DNA of 64,000 nucleotides. Origin: Absidia repens. Taxonomy: Eukaryota; Mucoromycota; Mucoromycetes; Mucorales; Cunninghamellaceae. Positions 1-11,822 of the stretch are shown in pieces (position 1 is the first letter of the stretch; each line of letters opens with the position of its first letter). The notes beneath the pieces are model-generated. The model saw only the letters and a program-made list of their open reading frames with translations, was not told where the DNA came from and made no database searches. The translations under genes and the position numbers were made by a program. Where the stretch lies: positions 1,488,001-1,552,000 of the forward strand of contig MCGE01000010.1 of the NCBI GenBank assembly GCA_002105175.1. The letters run 5' to 3'.

Positions 1-398
1 TTATTTCAAATTCATCACCAATCCGGAATCCTTCTCTCAAACGGTGGAAAATATGTTTTATGTGTCCTTCTTGATCAGGAACAGTGTGGCAGGCATCGAT
101 GATACCAGCGGACAACCCATCCTGTCGACACGAAACCATCCTACCATGGAAGAATTAGTAGGTGGACTCAGCAAAAAACAAATCATTATGAGTCTCAGTA
201 TCCCACTATGGAAGGTATGCAAGGAAAAAAAAAAGGGCATTGTATGAGCATATTATTTACATCGTCTACAAAGTGATATATTGACTTTTTATTTCATTCT
301 ATTATTGGTAGGAAATCATTGACACATATGACATTCGAGAAACAATAATCCCCACACGCGAAAAACAAGCAGCAATGGCCGAAGGCAAATGGTACTAG
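1..398 (+). CDS. nse4: Nse4-like SMC5/6 complex subunit, C-terminal part (partial)
   Basis: The gene enters from the left edge. The first exon reads in frame from base 2 to 214, an intron runs 215-311 (GTATGC...TAG), and the last exon 312-398 ends in TAG. The peptide contains NPESFSQTVENMFYVSFLIR, which matches the conserved C-terminal winged-helix region of Nse4, the kleisin of the SMC5/6 DNA-repair complex in the nucleus. The tail after the intron (EIIDTYDIRETI...) is short, as usual for the family. A possible poly(A) signal AATAAAG lies near 538. Only about 100 C-terminal residues are in the window, so the start and the N-terminal kleisin part cannot be judged. It converges with the minus-strand gene ending at 903. 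The family call rests on recognising the NPESF...ENxFYVSFLIR block. Confidence 0.8.
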
Positions 399-902
399 TT
401 GTATATATTTTATTTCCCCTCACTACACACATTTGTCGCCAAAATTTATCCCTCCCCGCTTTAGTAGTATATAGTTCTCCCACTCCTCATTTCCTCCTCC
501 TTCTCCTCCACCACTACACTTTTATTATTAGTATATCAATAAAGTTTATCTTGATTTTTTTCTCTTTTTGTATCAATGAATATTTTTTTTTATTCCCCTC
601 ATCTTGTATTCTGCTTCCGTTCCCAAAAATAAAAAAACAAAAATAAAAAATTTGTAGATTTTTTTTTTTAAAAAGAAAAATGAAAAGTGATTTTATTGAA
701 TATGCATGGATGTATGAATGATGTAATTTTTTTTTTGGGGGGGGATGAGTCAGATGAAGAAAGGGGGTGATATAATATATATATATATATATATATATAA
801 AATAGACCTAAATGAATGGAAGGGTTGATATCTATATATATATCTAAAAAAACAAAAACAAAAAAACAATACCACTACTATTACTACCAACTAACTAACT
901 AA
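399..902. other. Intergenic, convergent 3' ends; AT microsatellite
   Basis: About 500 bases separate two convergent genes. They hold pyrimidine-rich 3' UTR-like sequence, a T/A-rich stretch and a (TA)n microsatellite at about 774-799. No gene is seen. Confidence 0.6.
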
Positions 903-3487
903 CTAATGCCGAGAGAGATCCAAAACCACGGTTGGTTCCAAGGGATTCAAGGTAGTCACGGACGAGCGTCGAGAATGCCACTCGGGCCCCAATTTATCGA
1001 CCACGGCATTGAGGGCTTCCCAAATGGTCGAGCACCTGACCAAGAAGCCATAATAGGAGATGAGTTTCAAGCCGTCGAGGGAGGGATCGTTGACACTCAG
1101 TTGCACCAACTGGGCTAATTCCTGTTGAATATGCGATTGGCCTTTGCTGATCATCTGTTGTAATTGATACCAATCAGGATGTTGCCGGAGTTTCTTGCGT
1201 CGATCCTTGAGCATGGCCCCCAGCCGCCGCATCACGAGTAGGCTGTCTTCAAAACTTTCCAATGTCGCTTCTGTGGGAACGATGCGTTGGTGGACTGTGT
1301 GGTTGATGATAAGGTCAGTAGATGATGTCGACGACAACGACGATGATGGTAAAGTAAATTCAGGTGATGCTGTTGTTGCTGTTGCTTGCGGGGAACGATG
1401 GCATTGTTGTTGTTGCTGTTGCTGTTGTTGTTGAATGTTGATACGGATGGGGGACACACTGAGTTGGATCAAGGGTAATAAAAGCCGGTAGGAGACAAGC
1501 GGCCACACAATTTGTTTCATGGCTTCAATGGCTTCGGTATATCTTGCTGCCCGTCGCATATCACGGCGACACCGTTCGCGATGGCCTCGGAAGAGATGGA
1601 AAGGGAGCTGCAGATAGTATTCGCTCGACACATTTTGCATACGTGTAGATTCGGTTTGAAGTTTGTTGAGTACTTTGAGCGCCTTGTCACACGCTCCATT
1701 GATAGGATCGCGGAACTCCCCCAGAGCGGATCGTTGGTATTGTTGTTGATGCTGGTAATGGTATGGTTGTTGCTGCTGGTAATGGTATGGTTGTTGCTGC
1801 TGCTGCTGCTGTTGTTGTTGTTGTTGCTGTTGTCCAGTCGTTGACGACGGTTTTTCATGCTGATCGTCGGACGTTGCTCGTTTATCTTCCGGTAACATAG
1901 GTGGTGGCGACGGTGACCTTGATACAGAAGGGGATGTGAATGGTGTGTGAGCTGGCGATGGGGATCGGGATAAGACACTAGCGACGCTAATTGACTTTGG
2001 TTTGTTGCTGGAGCCATCTGGAATGGTAAGGGATGCTGAACTACCTTGAGCGTGGTCATTGCCAGTGCGTTGAATATAAATAGATGGAGACTTGACATAG
2101 ATAGGCTGACTAGATGTAGATGACATTGTAGTTGACCGTTTTGCTGTTGGCTTAAATAAAGGGGGAGCTTTCGTGGCCTTGATTTCCAAATAGTATTCGG
2201 CTGTACTTTCAAATAGATCGGCAGTCTCTTCCAAGGCATCGCCCAAGTTTGTACGCATCGTTCGACTAGCTTGGATAGGAAAAATAAAGGCGGCCAACCT
2301 TATGGATAAAATAAGTAAGTATGATGGAGGGTGTGAAACCAGACAATCTTAACTAGGTATGCTTTTACTTACATCGCAATGACAATGCCTAGAATAACAT
2401 TCAGCATACGCCAAGAAGCCAACACTACCGAATGAGAGATTTCTTCGTCGGCCAGATTCGTATATCCAGAAAGTGCAATAACAGCTGTTGTCAATAATCC
2501 CTATTTCATTGTTGTTTCAAAAAGAGAAAAAGAAAGAAGTGAGAAAAAGAGAGATAAAAATAAATTTGGATTGGCTGACTTACAATACTACTGGCGTTGG
2601 CTAAATTTGGCCATTTTTTGCATTTGGCAATAAAAAAGACTTGAATAAATAGATAACACATTAAGAGAATATCGGCGGCAATACCCCATTCAGGAAAAAT
2701 GACTTTGACAATGGTCATGCCAATCATAGCAAGGATACCACCCACTGCTGTTCCCAACATACGACGAAGACTAAGATTGAGAAGTCCACCCACAGTATTA
2801 TCTAATACCATAACCACCGTGAAAGCTTCAAAAAAACGGAATCATATGAGTTAAAAAAAAAGTAAAAGGGGTCTAAATTATATCAAAAAATACTTACAGA
2901 CCCAAACAGTATTGGCAAAAGTATCGTTGATGGGTTGAATAATCACAAAGAGAGCACCAATAGTAAACCCAACGGCTACTTGCAAAGCGTGTCGATTACT
3001 TTGGTCCCTTAAAGCATGGTCAAACCAAGTAGCAATGGATCGGCCAATCACCGATAAATTTATCTGTTTCGACTTGGATTCTTTTTCCTCTTGTTGTTGC
3101 TGAGTATCGATAGCATCATTATCAGCACCAGGCATATCATGGTTTTGATTGGACTGTTGTTTAATATAAATAGAAGGCCCTTTCTTGTGGTTCTCGGCAA
3201 ACCGAATATTCCGCTCACCTAAAAATAAAAATAAAATAAGAGTAGGTGGTTAGGCGGGGGATTATTTTTTAAAAATGAGGGGAATGTTGAACTTGAGCTA
3301 AGATGAGGTGGGGGAGGGGGAAAGGGGAAGATCATGGCTTGCCTGGTTTTGATGTGGTGGGAGGATCGTCTACATCGGAACTCAGTTCCATATTCACAAT
3401 GGTATCAATATCACGATCACCTTCTAAAGACGAATGAGGAGAAGACGTATTTTGTCTATCTGAATGGTGTTGCATTGGATCGACCAT
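903..3487 (-). CDS. FUSC/DUF2421-type multipass membrane protein (Bre4/aromatic-acid-exporter-like)
   Basis: Five exons on the minus strand: 3487-3343, 3218-2898, 2825-2584, 2500-2373 and 2298-903, giving about 743 residues. The frame is continuous across all junctions. The central part is hydrophobic and carries the fusaric-acid-resistance/DUF2421 signature (NDTFANTVWVSFTVVMVLDN, then GGLLNLSLRRMLGTAVGG), with further membrane segments in exon 4 and at the start of exon 5. Known relatives are fungal brefeldin-A-sensitivity proteins and plant or bacterial aromatic-acid or organic-anion exporters; substrate and membrane are not evident here. The long C-terminal part is soluble, with S/P-rich stretches and two glutamine runs (near 1790-1840 and 1400-1432). 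Intron 1 appears to be GC-AG (exon ..CCAG, donor GCAAGC, acceptor TTTTTAG). The start at 3487 gives a short acidic N-terminus; an in-frame upstream ATG at 3583 is possible. The protein has only one clear FUSC block, so it is shorter than two-block fungal members. Confidence 0.72.
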
Positions 3488-5169
3488 GAAGGGTGAATGC
3501 AATTGAAAAAAAAAAGAATGGAGAAAGAACAAAAGAAAAGGAAAAAAAGATTGAGAAGCAGGTCCCTTTTTAATGTATGTCAAATCATTAGGTAGATTTT
3601 TTTTTATAGTTTAAAAGAAAAAAATACGACATCCGACACACACTATGATTATATAGCATGCATGAAAAATTTCGAGGTCTGGTTTCCTTTTCCGCGTGTA
3701 GATCACAAGAGATCCACTGATTATTACAGGGATCATTGATAATCGTCCTTCTCTTTCATCACCGGGTGATGACATGATGGTAATGAAAAAATAATATGAT
3801 GTAGTTGCTCGATCATCAGTATAGTTTTATAAAGCTATGTATGTATGTACTGTATATCACCTGATCAATTAGTTCATTTTATATCGTTGCTTATAGTAAA
3901 ATCCGAAATTAATGCCTCTTATCTTAGTTGTTATTTTTTATTTTTCTATTTAGTAGTCAATAATAACGCTCTATTTTAAACACACTAAAGATAAGGAGAA
4001 GATCCATCGAAAACGAGGAAGTAATATAAAGCTGTCGAATTTTTTTTTCTGTTTCACGAGTCGTATTCATTAAAAGGGCACATTGCCTTCATGTAGGACC
4101 GTTCAATAGCATGAAATGTGTACCTGAATCTGCAGCGCCAAACTCCGTCTGAACTCCGACATGGCCTGAACCAGTGAGATACTAATTTTTGAGCTGCTGA
4201 TGTGATATGTGAGGACAGATTCGAACTTTCCTTTTATTATAACAAGTGATACAAAGACAATGGAGAAAAACAGTATGAGAGATAACTAAAAAAAAAAAAA
4301 AATAGCGCCAAACTGCCACTGTTGAAAAAAAACACAGTAGAATTCATAGAAAACATATCATGTCTTGCGTTTTCCGATATTAAAGTTCATAATGGATCTA
4401 AAAGGAGTCCCTCATTCAACCTATACAAATCATGTTCCCACTAAAAAAAAAAAAAAAAAAAAAAAAAGGGAAACTCCATTTGTTTCATGATGTATTTTTA
4501 ATGATAAAAAGGAGTATCTATTTGCAGAAAATGGCCCAGAGCCTGCCAAGCATTAAGTAACACAAGAGATCAACATTCATTAAAATCATCCACGTCAACC
4601 TCTTCACTGAAGCCCGGACACAACGCCGCTATCTATTCATCATTATCACACCTCCAAACACACATAAATGCAATAAAAGGTAGCTATTTATTGACAATTT
4701 TTTAATTCATATCACGGCAATCAGTACATATTCCCAAAAGAACACACACACACACACACACGCAGACACACAAACACAGACATACTCACACAGACACACA
4801 CACGCATACATATAGCACGATAAGATAAGACCAGATTAAAAAAAACCCAACTGAAAACTAATAATAATCATTTATTGAGGTAATTTCGCAATCTTATCAC
4901 ATAGCAAATGCCATAAATAATTTTTTTTTTTTGTCAATACTAACTAAACTAAAGACGAGGATGATGATGATACACCATTTGAAGGGACAATGAGAATGGT
5001 GACTTTAATGTTGTGATACCTGTTGATGGAAAGGACTTGCAAAATAAGCATAGGCGACGACGACGACGACAACGGGGAAGACGGAAGAGGCGTTCTTTCA
5101 CCGCATGGATACAATAAACATTCTCGAAATGATATGACCATGTTTGGAGAGTAACCTATTCTTGATTCA
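3488..5169. other. Intergenic region upstream of the FUSC gene
   Basis: It contains the 5' flank of the FUSC gene, an A25 run at 4443-4467 and a CA-rich microsatellite (listed separately). A short open frame on the minus strand at 4944-5141 is serine-rich and has no recognisable homology, so it is not called. Confidence 0.55.
4741..4810. repeat. CA-rich microsatellite
   Basis: An imperfect (CA)n tract of about 70 bases, interrupted by CG, GA and AA dinucleotides. It lies in the non-coding interval between the FUSC gene and the Rad9-like gene. Confidence 0.9.
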
Positions 5170-5792
5170 TCATCCAGGATTCAAATGGTGTTCGGTGTGT
5201 TCGTCAGTAGAAAGAAATAAACCTTGGTCTGGCTGATCGGGTACACTTTGTGTGATGGGGTCATGTTCGCTACGTGCCGAATACCCACCACCACCATCCC
5301 AAAAAAAGAGGGCACCCGATTTCTTTGTACGTTGTGGATCCAGTAATTCCTCATCATCGTTTTATATCTATAATGCTAATAATAATAATAATAAAAAAAA
5401 AAAAGAAATCTATGACTTCTGTTGAGATACTTGAGATGCGTGCATGGGTGGGAAAAGTTTACCATTCAAGAGTAATGCTGTGAGGTCATCCAAAGTGGTA
5501 CGCCGAGTTTCCACTCGTCGGTCCTCTTTCAAACTGTCTGAAGGAGATTTATCTAAATATATAATATTTTGTTTTTTGCATGTCAGTTGTTCATTCTTTT
5601 TTTGGTGGTGGGGTGGAACCGGAGTACTTACATTGAGGTAGATCGGCTTCCGTTGTCATGACCAAATCCAACATAATGCAGTCGTCAGTTTTCGATGACC
5701 TAATAAATCGTATCACATGATTACTTTATCAGATAACCAACGAAGCTCACTAGCAGAGAAGGCCAGTTCCCTATAATGCCTCTATTCTTGGG

Positions 5793-5823
<31 letters not shown>

Positions 5824-6479
5824 GACTTACGTTTGATCCTTCGTTAGCTTATGAATGGATATACTATAATGATTCGTCATCATGTCAGCGAACAATTGCA
5901 AATGTGAGAGAATTTCAGTTTTGCGTCCTATTTTAACATTTTACCTTTTGTGAACCATGGGTAATTGAAATATTGGAAGGCAAAAGAGAAGTGCAGCGGT
6001 TTGCTTGACCGTGGAAAAAAAAGTCCTCTTTGGGCGAGATTCCAAATATGTCTTCCGGTAACGTTCCAACTATAATCATCGTGACAACTGACAGGTTCCA
6101 CGAACAAATAATAAAGAAGCAGATCGTTGTTGGTACGAAGAAGGGTATACCAGGGCACTCATCACCATGTGCCTGATTGATCGACAGTATCAAGTCCAAG
6201 CTTGAAACAAACTGCGGAGCCTAGATATGAATAATAGTAACAATAATAATAATAAAAATAATAATAATAATGCAAGCAGTTGAGTTTTATGATTCAAGTG
6301 AGTTTGAATTGTGTGTTTTTACCTGAAGGCGGGACCTTTGAAGTACGATGCCATGAAGGATGTATGATGATCAGTATTGGTGCTGTTCGCTAATGGATGG
6401 CAGGAAAAAGATCGACATTGAATATGGAATGTTCTTTTTGAGATAGATTTGACCAGTTCCACTAAGCCATAGTCAGGGT
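5170..6479 (-). CDS. rad9: Rad9-like 9-1-1 checkpoint clamp subunit; exon structure partly unresolved, possibly frame-broken
   Basis: A multi-exon minus-strand gene. Pieces read with fair confidence are: 6479-6323 (YGLVELVKSISKRTFHIQCR); a block near 5920-5830 (EILSHLQLFADMMTNHYSIS); 5700-5633 (DDCIMLDLVMTTEADLP); about 5553-5468 (RRVETRRTTLDDLTALLL); and a tail ending at TGA 5170 (DPQRTKKSGALFFWDGGG). The LKEF..LLxFAE-like block followed by an LVMTT strand, and the KK..LFF motif in an acidic tail, resemble the end of the Rad9 PCNA-like fold and the Rad9 C-terminal tail. Rad9 forms the Rad9-Rad1-Hus1 clamp loaded at DNA damage. The exon between 6222 and 5940 is open only in pieces in different frames and meets the next block across a 17-base gap (GTAAAATGTTAAAATAG). 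This may be a sequencing indel near its T8 run, unusual splicing or decay. The start codon was not found. The Rad9 call is moderate; that a spliced gene lies here is more certain. Confidence 0.42.
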
Positions 6480-7710
6480 CTATATGTATAAAAGAAGAAA
6501 GAAAATTAAAAGTGTGATTAGTGAGCCACTCCACGTCTGATCGTTATAATGGACTTACACTTTTTTAGCTGGTATCTTTGAATTTATAGTCTTGGCTGCA
6601 GTTATAAAATATGTGTAGTATAAAAATTGGCGTAAGTGCCCTTACTACCGATCGGGATTGTTAAATTCATAAGAAAGAGAGAGAAAGAGAAAAAAGACAA
6701 AGGGTGCGCATCAGAAAAGTGAAAAGCGGAATTTGAATCATTGTGCAACTCAAAATAGAAAAATTTACCCAAAAGATAGTTGAACAGCCAAAATCATAAC
6801 GTGAATTGAAATTACCCTTGTAGTTTACATCATACGTATACCTAAGATTCGATTTGAACCATGACCACCATTTCCCTACGTTTTACCTTTCAGGTTCTAG
6901 TCATCAAAAGAATATATGGACAACATGCAAAGCCAAGTTACTTGGCGGATATCGAAAAAACCTTGCCCCATAGACGAAAAAATCTTTTGCTCGGGATATT
7001 AGAGAATCATGTGCAATGAATCCTACCTTTTCCAAATCCCAGGATTATGGTTTAGTAACCTATCTTGCATTCAATAATTCTGATCTGTCGTAATGGAAAC
7101 AAAATGGTTGCAGAAACTGAGAATGAAAGAAAAGCGGGATGCAGGTAGATTTCTATTGGATTTGTATCACTCCAGATAATTAGTAGAAAATGAAAAAAGT
7201 AACAAAGGTCAGAAAAAAGGGCGGGACATTGAAAATTACCAAAAGTGAGAGCTATTGCGATATGGAAGGATTTTGGTTAAACCTATGACGAAAATGGTAC
7301 GGTTAATTCCACAACAGGTATAAAAGACCGTAGATAAAGTATCACATTACTGTTGCAGCCAAGCCCTCTTTAAATATATTTCAACCAATGCCACCTCTCT
7401 CATTCTCTTTTTCTTGCGATATATGGGTAGATTCTGGCAGTTATTTTTAGCTCTTAGGCGATGGCGGAAGTTAAAAAATAATGAAGACCCAGTTACACGA
7501 GCATTTTATCAACAGAATATTTTTCTTTTAACCTTTTTTCGTTTCTCTTTCTCTTTTCTTCTTTGATTCTTTTTTTTTTTTTACTTGAAACTTGAAAAGC
7601 CAACACCAAAGGTCTTTTAAGTATCTTATATCACTCCCCTTCTTCTTCTTTTTTTTTTTTGCTCCCTTAACAATAACTACATAGAAAAAAGAAAGAAGAA
7701 AAAAAAAACC
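6480..7710. other. Divergent promoter region between the Rad9-like gene and chitin synthase
   Basis: About 1.2 kb. The first 150 bases probably still contain 5' exon(s) of the minus-strand Rad9-like gene (a donor-like GTAAGT on the minus strand lies near 6557). The last 250 bases before the chitin synthase ATG are C/T-rich on the plus strand, as in many fungal promoters. Nothing else is recognised. Confidence 0.5.
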
Positions 7711-10700
7711 ATGTATCCAAACAATCCTCCTCCTGGTGGGAAATCAGACTATGACCAATATCCTCTAAATCAATTTACAGCTCATGAAATGGACCGATCG
7801 TCTCCTTTTTCGGATCCTTATCCTCAAGAAGCACCTGGACAAAATCCTGGCGTCCATGACCATCAACCTTTGCTTCACAATACCGACACTCCAGGTGGTT
7901 TCCATACGCCACCTCCTCCTTTCAATGGTGGTCCTCCTCCTCCTGCTGGTGCTGGTGGTCCTCCTCCTCCCGGTATGCCTGGCGCTCCTCCATCTCCATT
8001 TGGTCCTCCATCTCCTCATGCCAACTTCGCCGCTAATTCACCTCAAATGCAACCTTACTTTTCACCTGATTCTCCCAATCTTCATTACGGTGCTGCACCT
8101 CGTCGTCAACCTCGCCGCTTTAAAACAAGTAAGCTTTACCATACAAAACGATAGGGACTAGTGGTTGGGCGATTTTTTTTTTTTTTTTGACTGATATATA
8201 TTTACCTCTTCTTTTCTTTTTCTTTTTATAGCTCGAAAGGTGAAGTTGACAAGAGGCAATTTGGTGCTGGATTGTCCTGTGCCTACTCGTTATTTACAAT
8301 CTGTGCCTTTGAAGGATGCTAAGGAATTTACCCATATGCGTTACACAGGCGCCACTTGCGACCCGAAAGATTTTGGTGAAGAAGGATATACGCTCCGTCA
8401 ACAGCTCTTGGACCGGAAAACCGAACTTTTCATTGTCTTGACTATGTATAACGTAAGTTTATCAACAATAATAAAAAACAACAGTCAATCGACGTGTGAA
8501 AAAAAAGGGGCGAAAATTTTTTTATGTGGTGTGTAACCGTTTTATTTTATTTATTTATTTGTTATTTAGGAAGATGAAGTGTTGTTTGCTCGCACGATGC
8601 ATGGTGTGATGAAAAACATTGCTCATTTATGTACTCGTGATAGATCAAGAACTTGGTAAGAAAAAAAAATGGATTAAAATGTTCAGTCAAGCTGGCCAGC
8701 ACAAACTCACACACAAATTTTCATAGGGGCGTGGAAGGGTGGCAAAAAGTCACTGTCTGTGTTGTCTCTGATGGTCGTAACAAGATTAATCAACGTACTT
8801 TATCTCTTTTGGCTACCTTGGGTGTGTACCAAGACGGTGTGGCTAAAAATGTGGTGAACGGCAAACCTGTTACTGCACATATTTATGAAGTAAGTCCCCC
8901 CACACCAGTCCACTTGTTTATAGGAAAAAAAAAAAGAAGTGGAAAAACTCATCCTCTCTCTCTCTTTATATATAGTATACGACTCAATTGTCCGTGGATC
9001 CCGATATGCAATTCCGTGGTGCCGATAAAGGCATGGTGCCTTGTCAAATGCTCTTCTGTCTCAAGGAAAAAAATCAGAAAAAGATCAACTCTCATCGTTG
9101 GTTCTTCCAAGCCTTCAGTCCTTTACTCAATCCCAATGTATGTGTGTTGATTGATGTCGGTACCAAGCCTGGTCATACCTCTATTTACCATTTGTGGAAA
9201 GCATTCGATATCAACAGTCAATGTGCTGGTGCATGTGGTGAAATCAAAACAATGACAGGTCCTGCTGGTGTTGCTCTTTTGAATCCTCTTGTAGCTGCTC
9301 AAAACTTTGAATACAAGGTAAAGACTACTCTTTTTACTTTTTTTTTTTTTTAAGAAAAAATAGGCTGTTGAATTTTTCCTTCCTCACACCTTTTATGTCC
9401 TTTCTACAAATTAGATGTCCAACATTTTGGATAAACCTTTGGAATCTGTCTTTGGTTATATTTCTGTGCTTCCTGGTGCGTTCTCTGCCTATAGATTCAC
9501 TGCTCTCCAAAACGATGTCAACGGTGTAGGTCCTCTTGAAAAGTACTTTTTGGGTGAAAGTCTGCACGGTGGTGGTGATGCTGGGATTTTTGAAGCCAAT
9601 ATGTACCTTGCCGAAGATCGTATCTTGTGTTATGAATTGGTCGCGAAAAAAGATGCAGCATGGACATTACATTATGTTTCTAGTGCTCATGGTGAAACTG
9701 ATGTGCCTGATAGTGTAAGTTAAAAATAATATGAGTGTGGGGGTAGATCTTTTTTTTTGTTTTTTTGGAACGGCGATATCGATGATTAAATTCATTTTTT
9801 TAATGCTCCTTTTATGTATATATTTTTATTTTTAGGTGCCCGAATTTATCTCTCAACGTCGTCGTTGGTTAAACGGATCTTTCTTTGCTGGTGTCTATTC
9901 ACTTTATCATTGGCGAAAAGTATGGTCATCTGATCACTCTTATATTCGCAAGATGATGTTTATGGTGGAAGACTTTTACAACTTTTACAACTTGATTTTC
10001 TCTTGGTTCGCCTTGGTATGCCTTTTTTTTTTTTTTTTTTTTTTAACCAGGTCTTATGTTATCCCTTACTAATGCTCATTTTTTCATATTTTTAATTTTA
10101 GGGTAACTTTTATTTGACCTTTTATATTTTGACTGAAGCTTTGGGCTCTGACGACTTGCCCGACAAACCTTTCTCTGCGAACGTGGCTGACATTCTTCAT
10201 TTGGTGCTAAACTACATCTATGTTTTATTGATTATTATCCAATTCATTATCGCTCTCGGCAATCGACCTCAAGGCAGTAAATGGGCTTATGTGATTAGTA
10301 TGGTATTCTTTGCACTGTTGATGATCTACATGATGTTTGCAACGATCTGGATTACGGTGAAGAGTGTGACAACAATTGTGGACGACGCGGAAGGGGACGT
10401 GATGGCGATGCTGAAGCAGGCAACGTTCCGCAACATTATTGTTTCAGTATGCGCTACCTATGTGATGTACTTTGTGGCCAGTTTCTTGTTTTTGGATCCT
10501 TGGCATATGTTTACAAGCTTTATCCAATACATTCTCCTCTCGCCAAGCTATACCAACATTCTCAACATTTACGCCTTTTGTAATACACACGATGTGTCAT
10601 GGGGTACCAAGGGTGATACTGGTGTGGCTACGGATCTTGGTGTGGTCAAGGCGAAGAAGGACGGCGGCGAACATACAGTGGAAGTGGAAGTGCCAGTGGA

Positions 10701-11028
10701 ACAAAAGGATATCGACGATGCCTATGAAGAAGCATGTTTGGAACTCACTCGTCATGTCGAAGCTGAAGAATCGCATCGTGACCCCAAAACCAAACAAGAA
10801 GATTACTACCGTGCCTTCCGTACTCGCTTGGTGCTATCCTGGATCATCTCCAATTTGGCACTTGTGGCAATCATCACCAACACGGCTATCTTTGAAAATG
10901 GATTGGGTAACTTTGAAACTCGAAGCTCAGTGTATCTTGGATTTATCCTTTGGAGTGTAGCTGGTCTCTCTGTGATTCGATTCTGTGGCTCCTGTCTCTA
11001 TCTTGTCTTCCGTATTTTTACTGGTTAG
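7711..11028 (+). CDS. Chitin synthase, division 1 (class I-III type)
   Basis: Eight exons: 7711-8128, 8232-8452, 8570-8655, 8727-8889, 8976-9317, 9415-9714, 9836-10015 and 10102-11028, coding about 878 residues. All introns are GT-AG and the frame is continuous. The order is a Pro/Gly-rich N-terminal tail (about residues 1-135), the chitin-synthase N-terminal motif ([15 protein letters not shown]), then the GT2 catalytic domain with DVGTKPG, GAFSAYR, EDRILC and the QRRRW product-binding motif in exon 7. It ends with a C-terminal multispan membrane region (exons 7-8) with charged loops. The enzyme polymerises UDP-GlcNAc into chitin and extrudes it through the plasma membrane. The absence of a myosin-like domain and the presence of the 1N motif place it in division 1. 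The start follows a purine-rich leader and the N-terminus is typically Pro-rich. The length is normal for class I/II enzymes. Confidence 0.95.
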
Positions 11029-11822
11029 TTTAGTTAGACTGTATTATTACTATCATTATCATTATTATTTATTTATTCTCTTTCCCCTTTCACCTTTTCT
11101 TTCTCTCTCTCCCCCTCACTTCACAATTTTACTGTATATATTTATTAGGATAGTACAGATCAAGCATCTTGGTTAAGATTGCTTTTGTTTATTCCACTTG
11201 TCTTTTATTTTATTTTTTATCTTTTTTCGTTCAAATTATTACTTTAATAAAAAATTATGAATTGGCATGACTACATCACACTAAAATGTTTTAAGTTTCA
11301 ATTGACACAAAGTGCAATTTTTAATGGACGATGAAAACTGAAAATTAAGACGACAGTTACATATTTTGAGATGCTCGTTATGATTTTTGGGAAGATGCAG
11401 TATAAAATTAAAAACGTAGACGGGTTTATGGGTAGCTGCAAACCTCTCCCCAGGAATTTACATTAGCTATCATGTATTTCGGTGATTCCAAACCATGTCA
11501 TCCTAGTAGAAACGCGAACGATAGATACTGGGATGAACCCAGTTACAATATATTTTAAGCTGAAAAAACTCCCATGAAATTTTATGCTATTATTCTGATG
11601 ATCGTTTTTGTTATTGGTTCACATAGTACCCCCAATCTTCATCCCAATTTTATTATACCAGCGTCTTGGTTTATTTTTACCTTTGTCTTAATTTAAAGTT
11701 AATAAACTGTAGAAAAAGGGACCGTATGAATGAATTTTAAACGCCGCATTTTGCTTGCATATTTTTTTTTTCGTCTTCACACTCTTTTTTCTTTCTTTCC
11801 TTTTTTTTTTTTTTCAAAAAGA
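11029..11822. other. Intergenic region
   Basis: 3' flank of chitin synthase (AATAAA near 11247) and 5' flank of the acyltransferase, with a T-rich stretch just before its ATG. No gene or repeat is recognised. Confidence 0.55.

Noticed and set aside
4120..4240. tRNA-like pieces on the minus strand (A-box-like TTAGTATCTCACTGGTTCAGG and a GTTCGAATC)
   Set aside because: The two boxes are in the wrong order for one tRNA, no anticodon stem forms between them, and the acceptor ends do not pair well.
4944..5141. Serine-rich minus-strand ORF downstream of the Rad9-like gene
   Set aside because: It is separated from the Rad9-like stop by only 30 bases, has no start context and is low-complexity from a GATGATG repeat.
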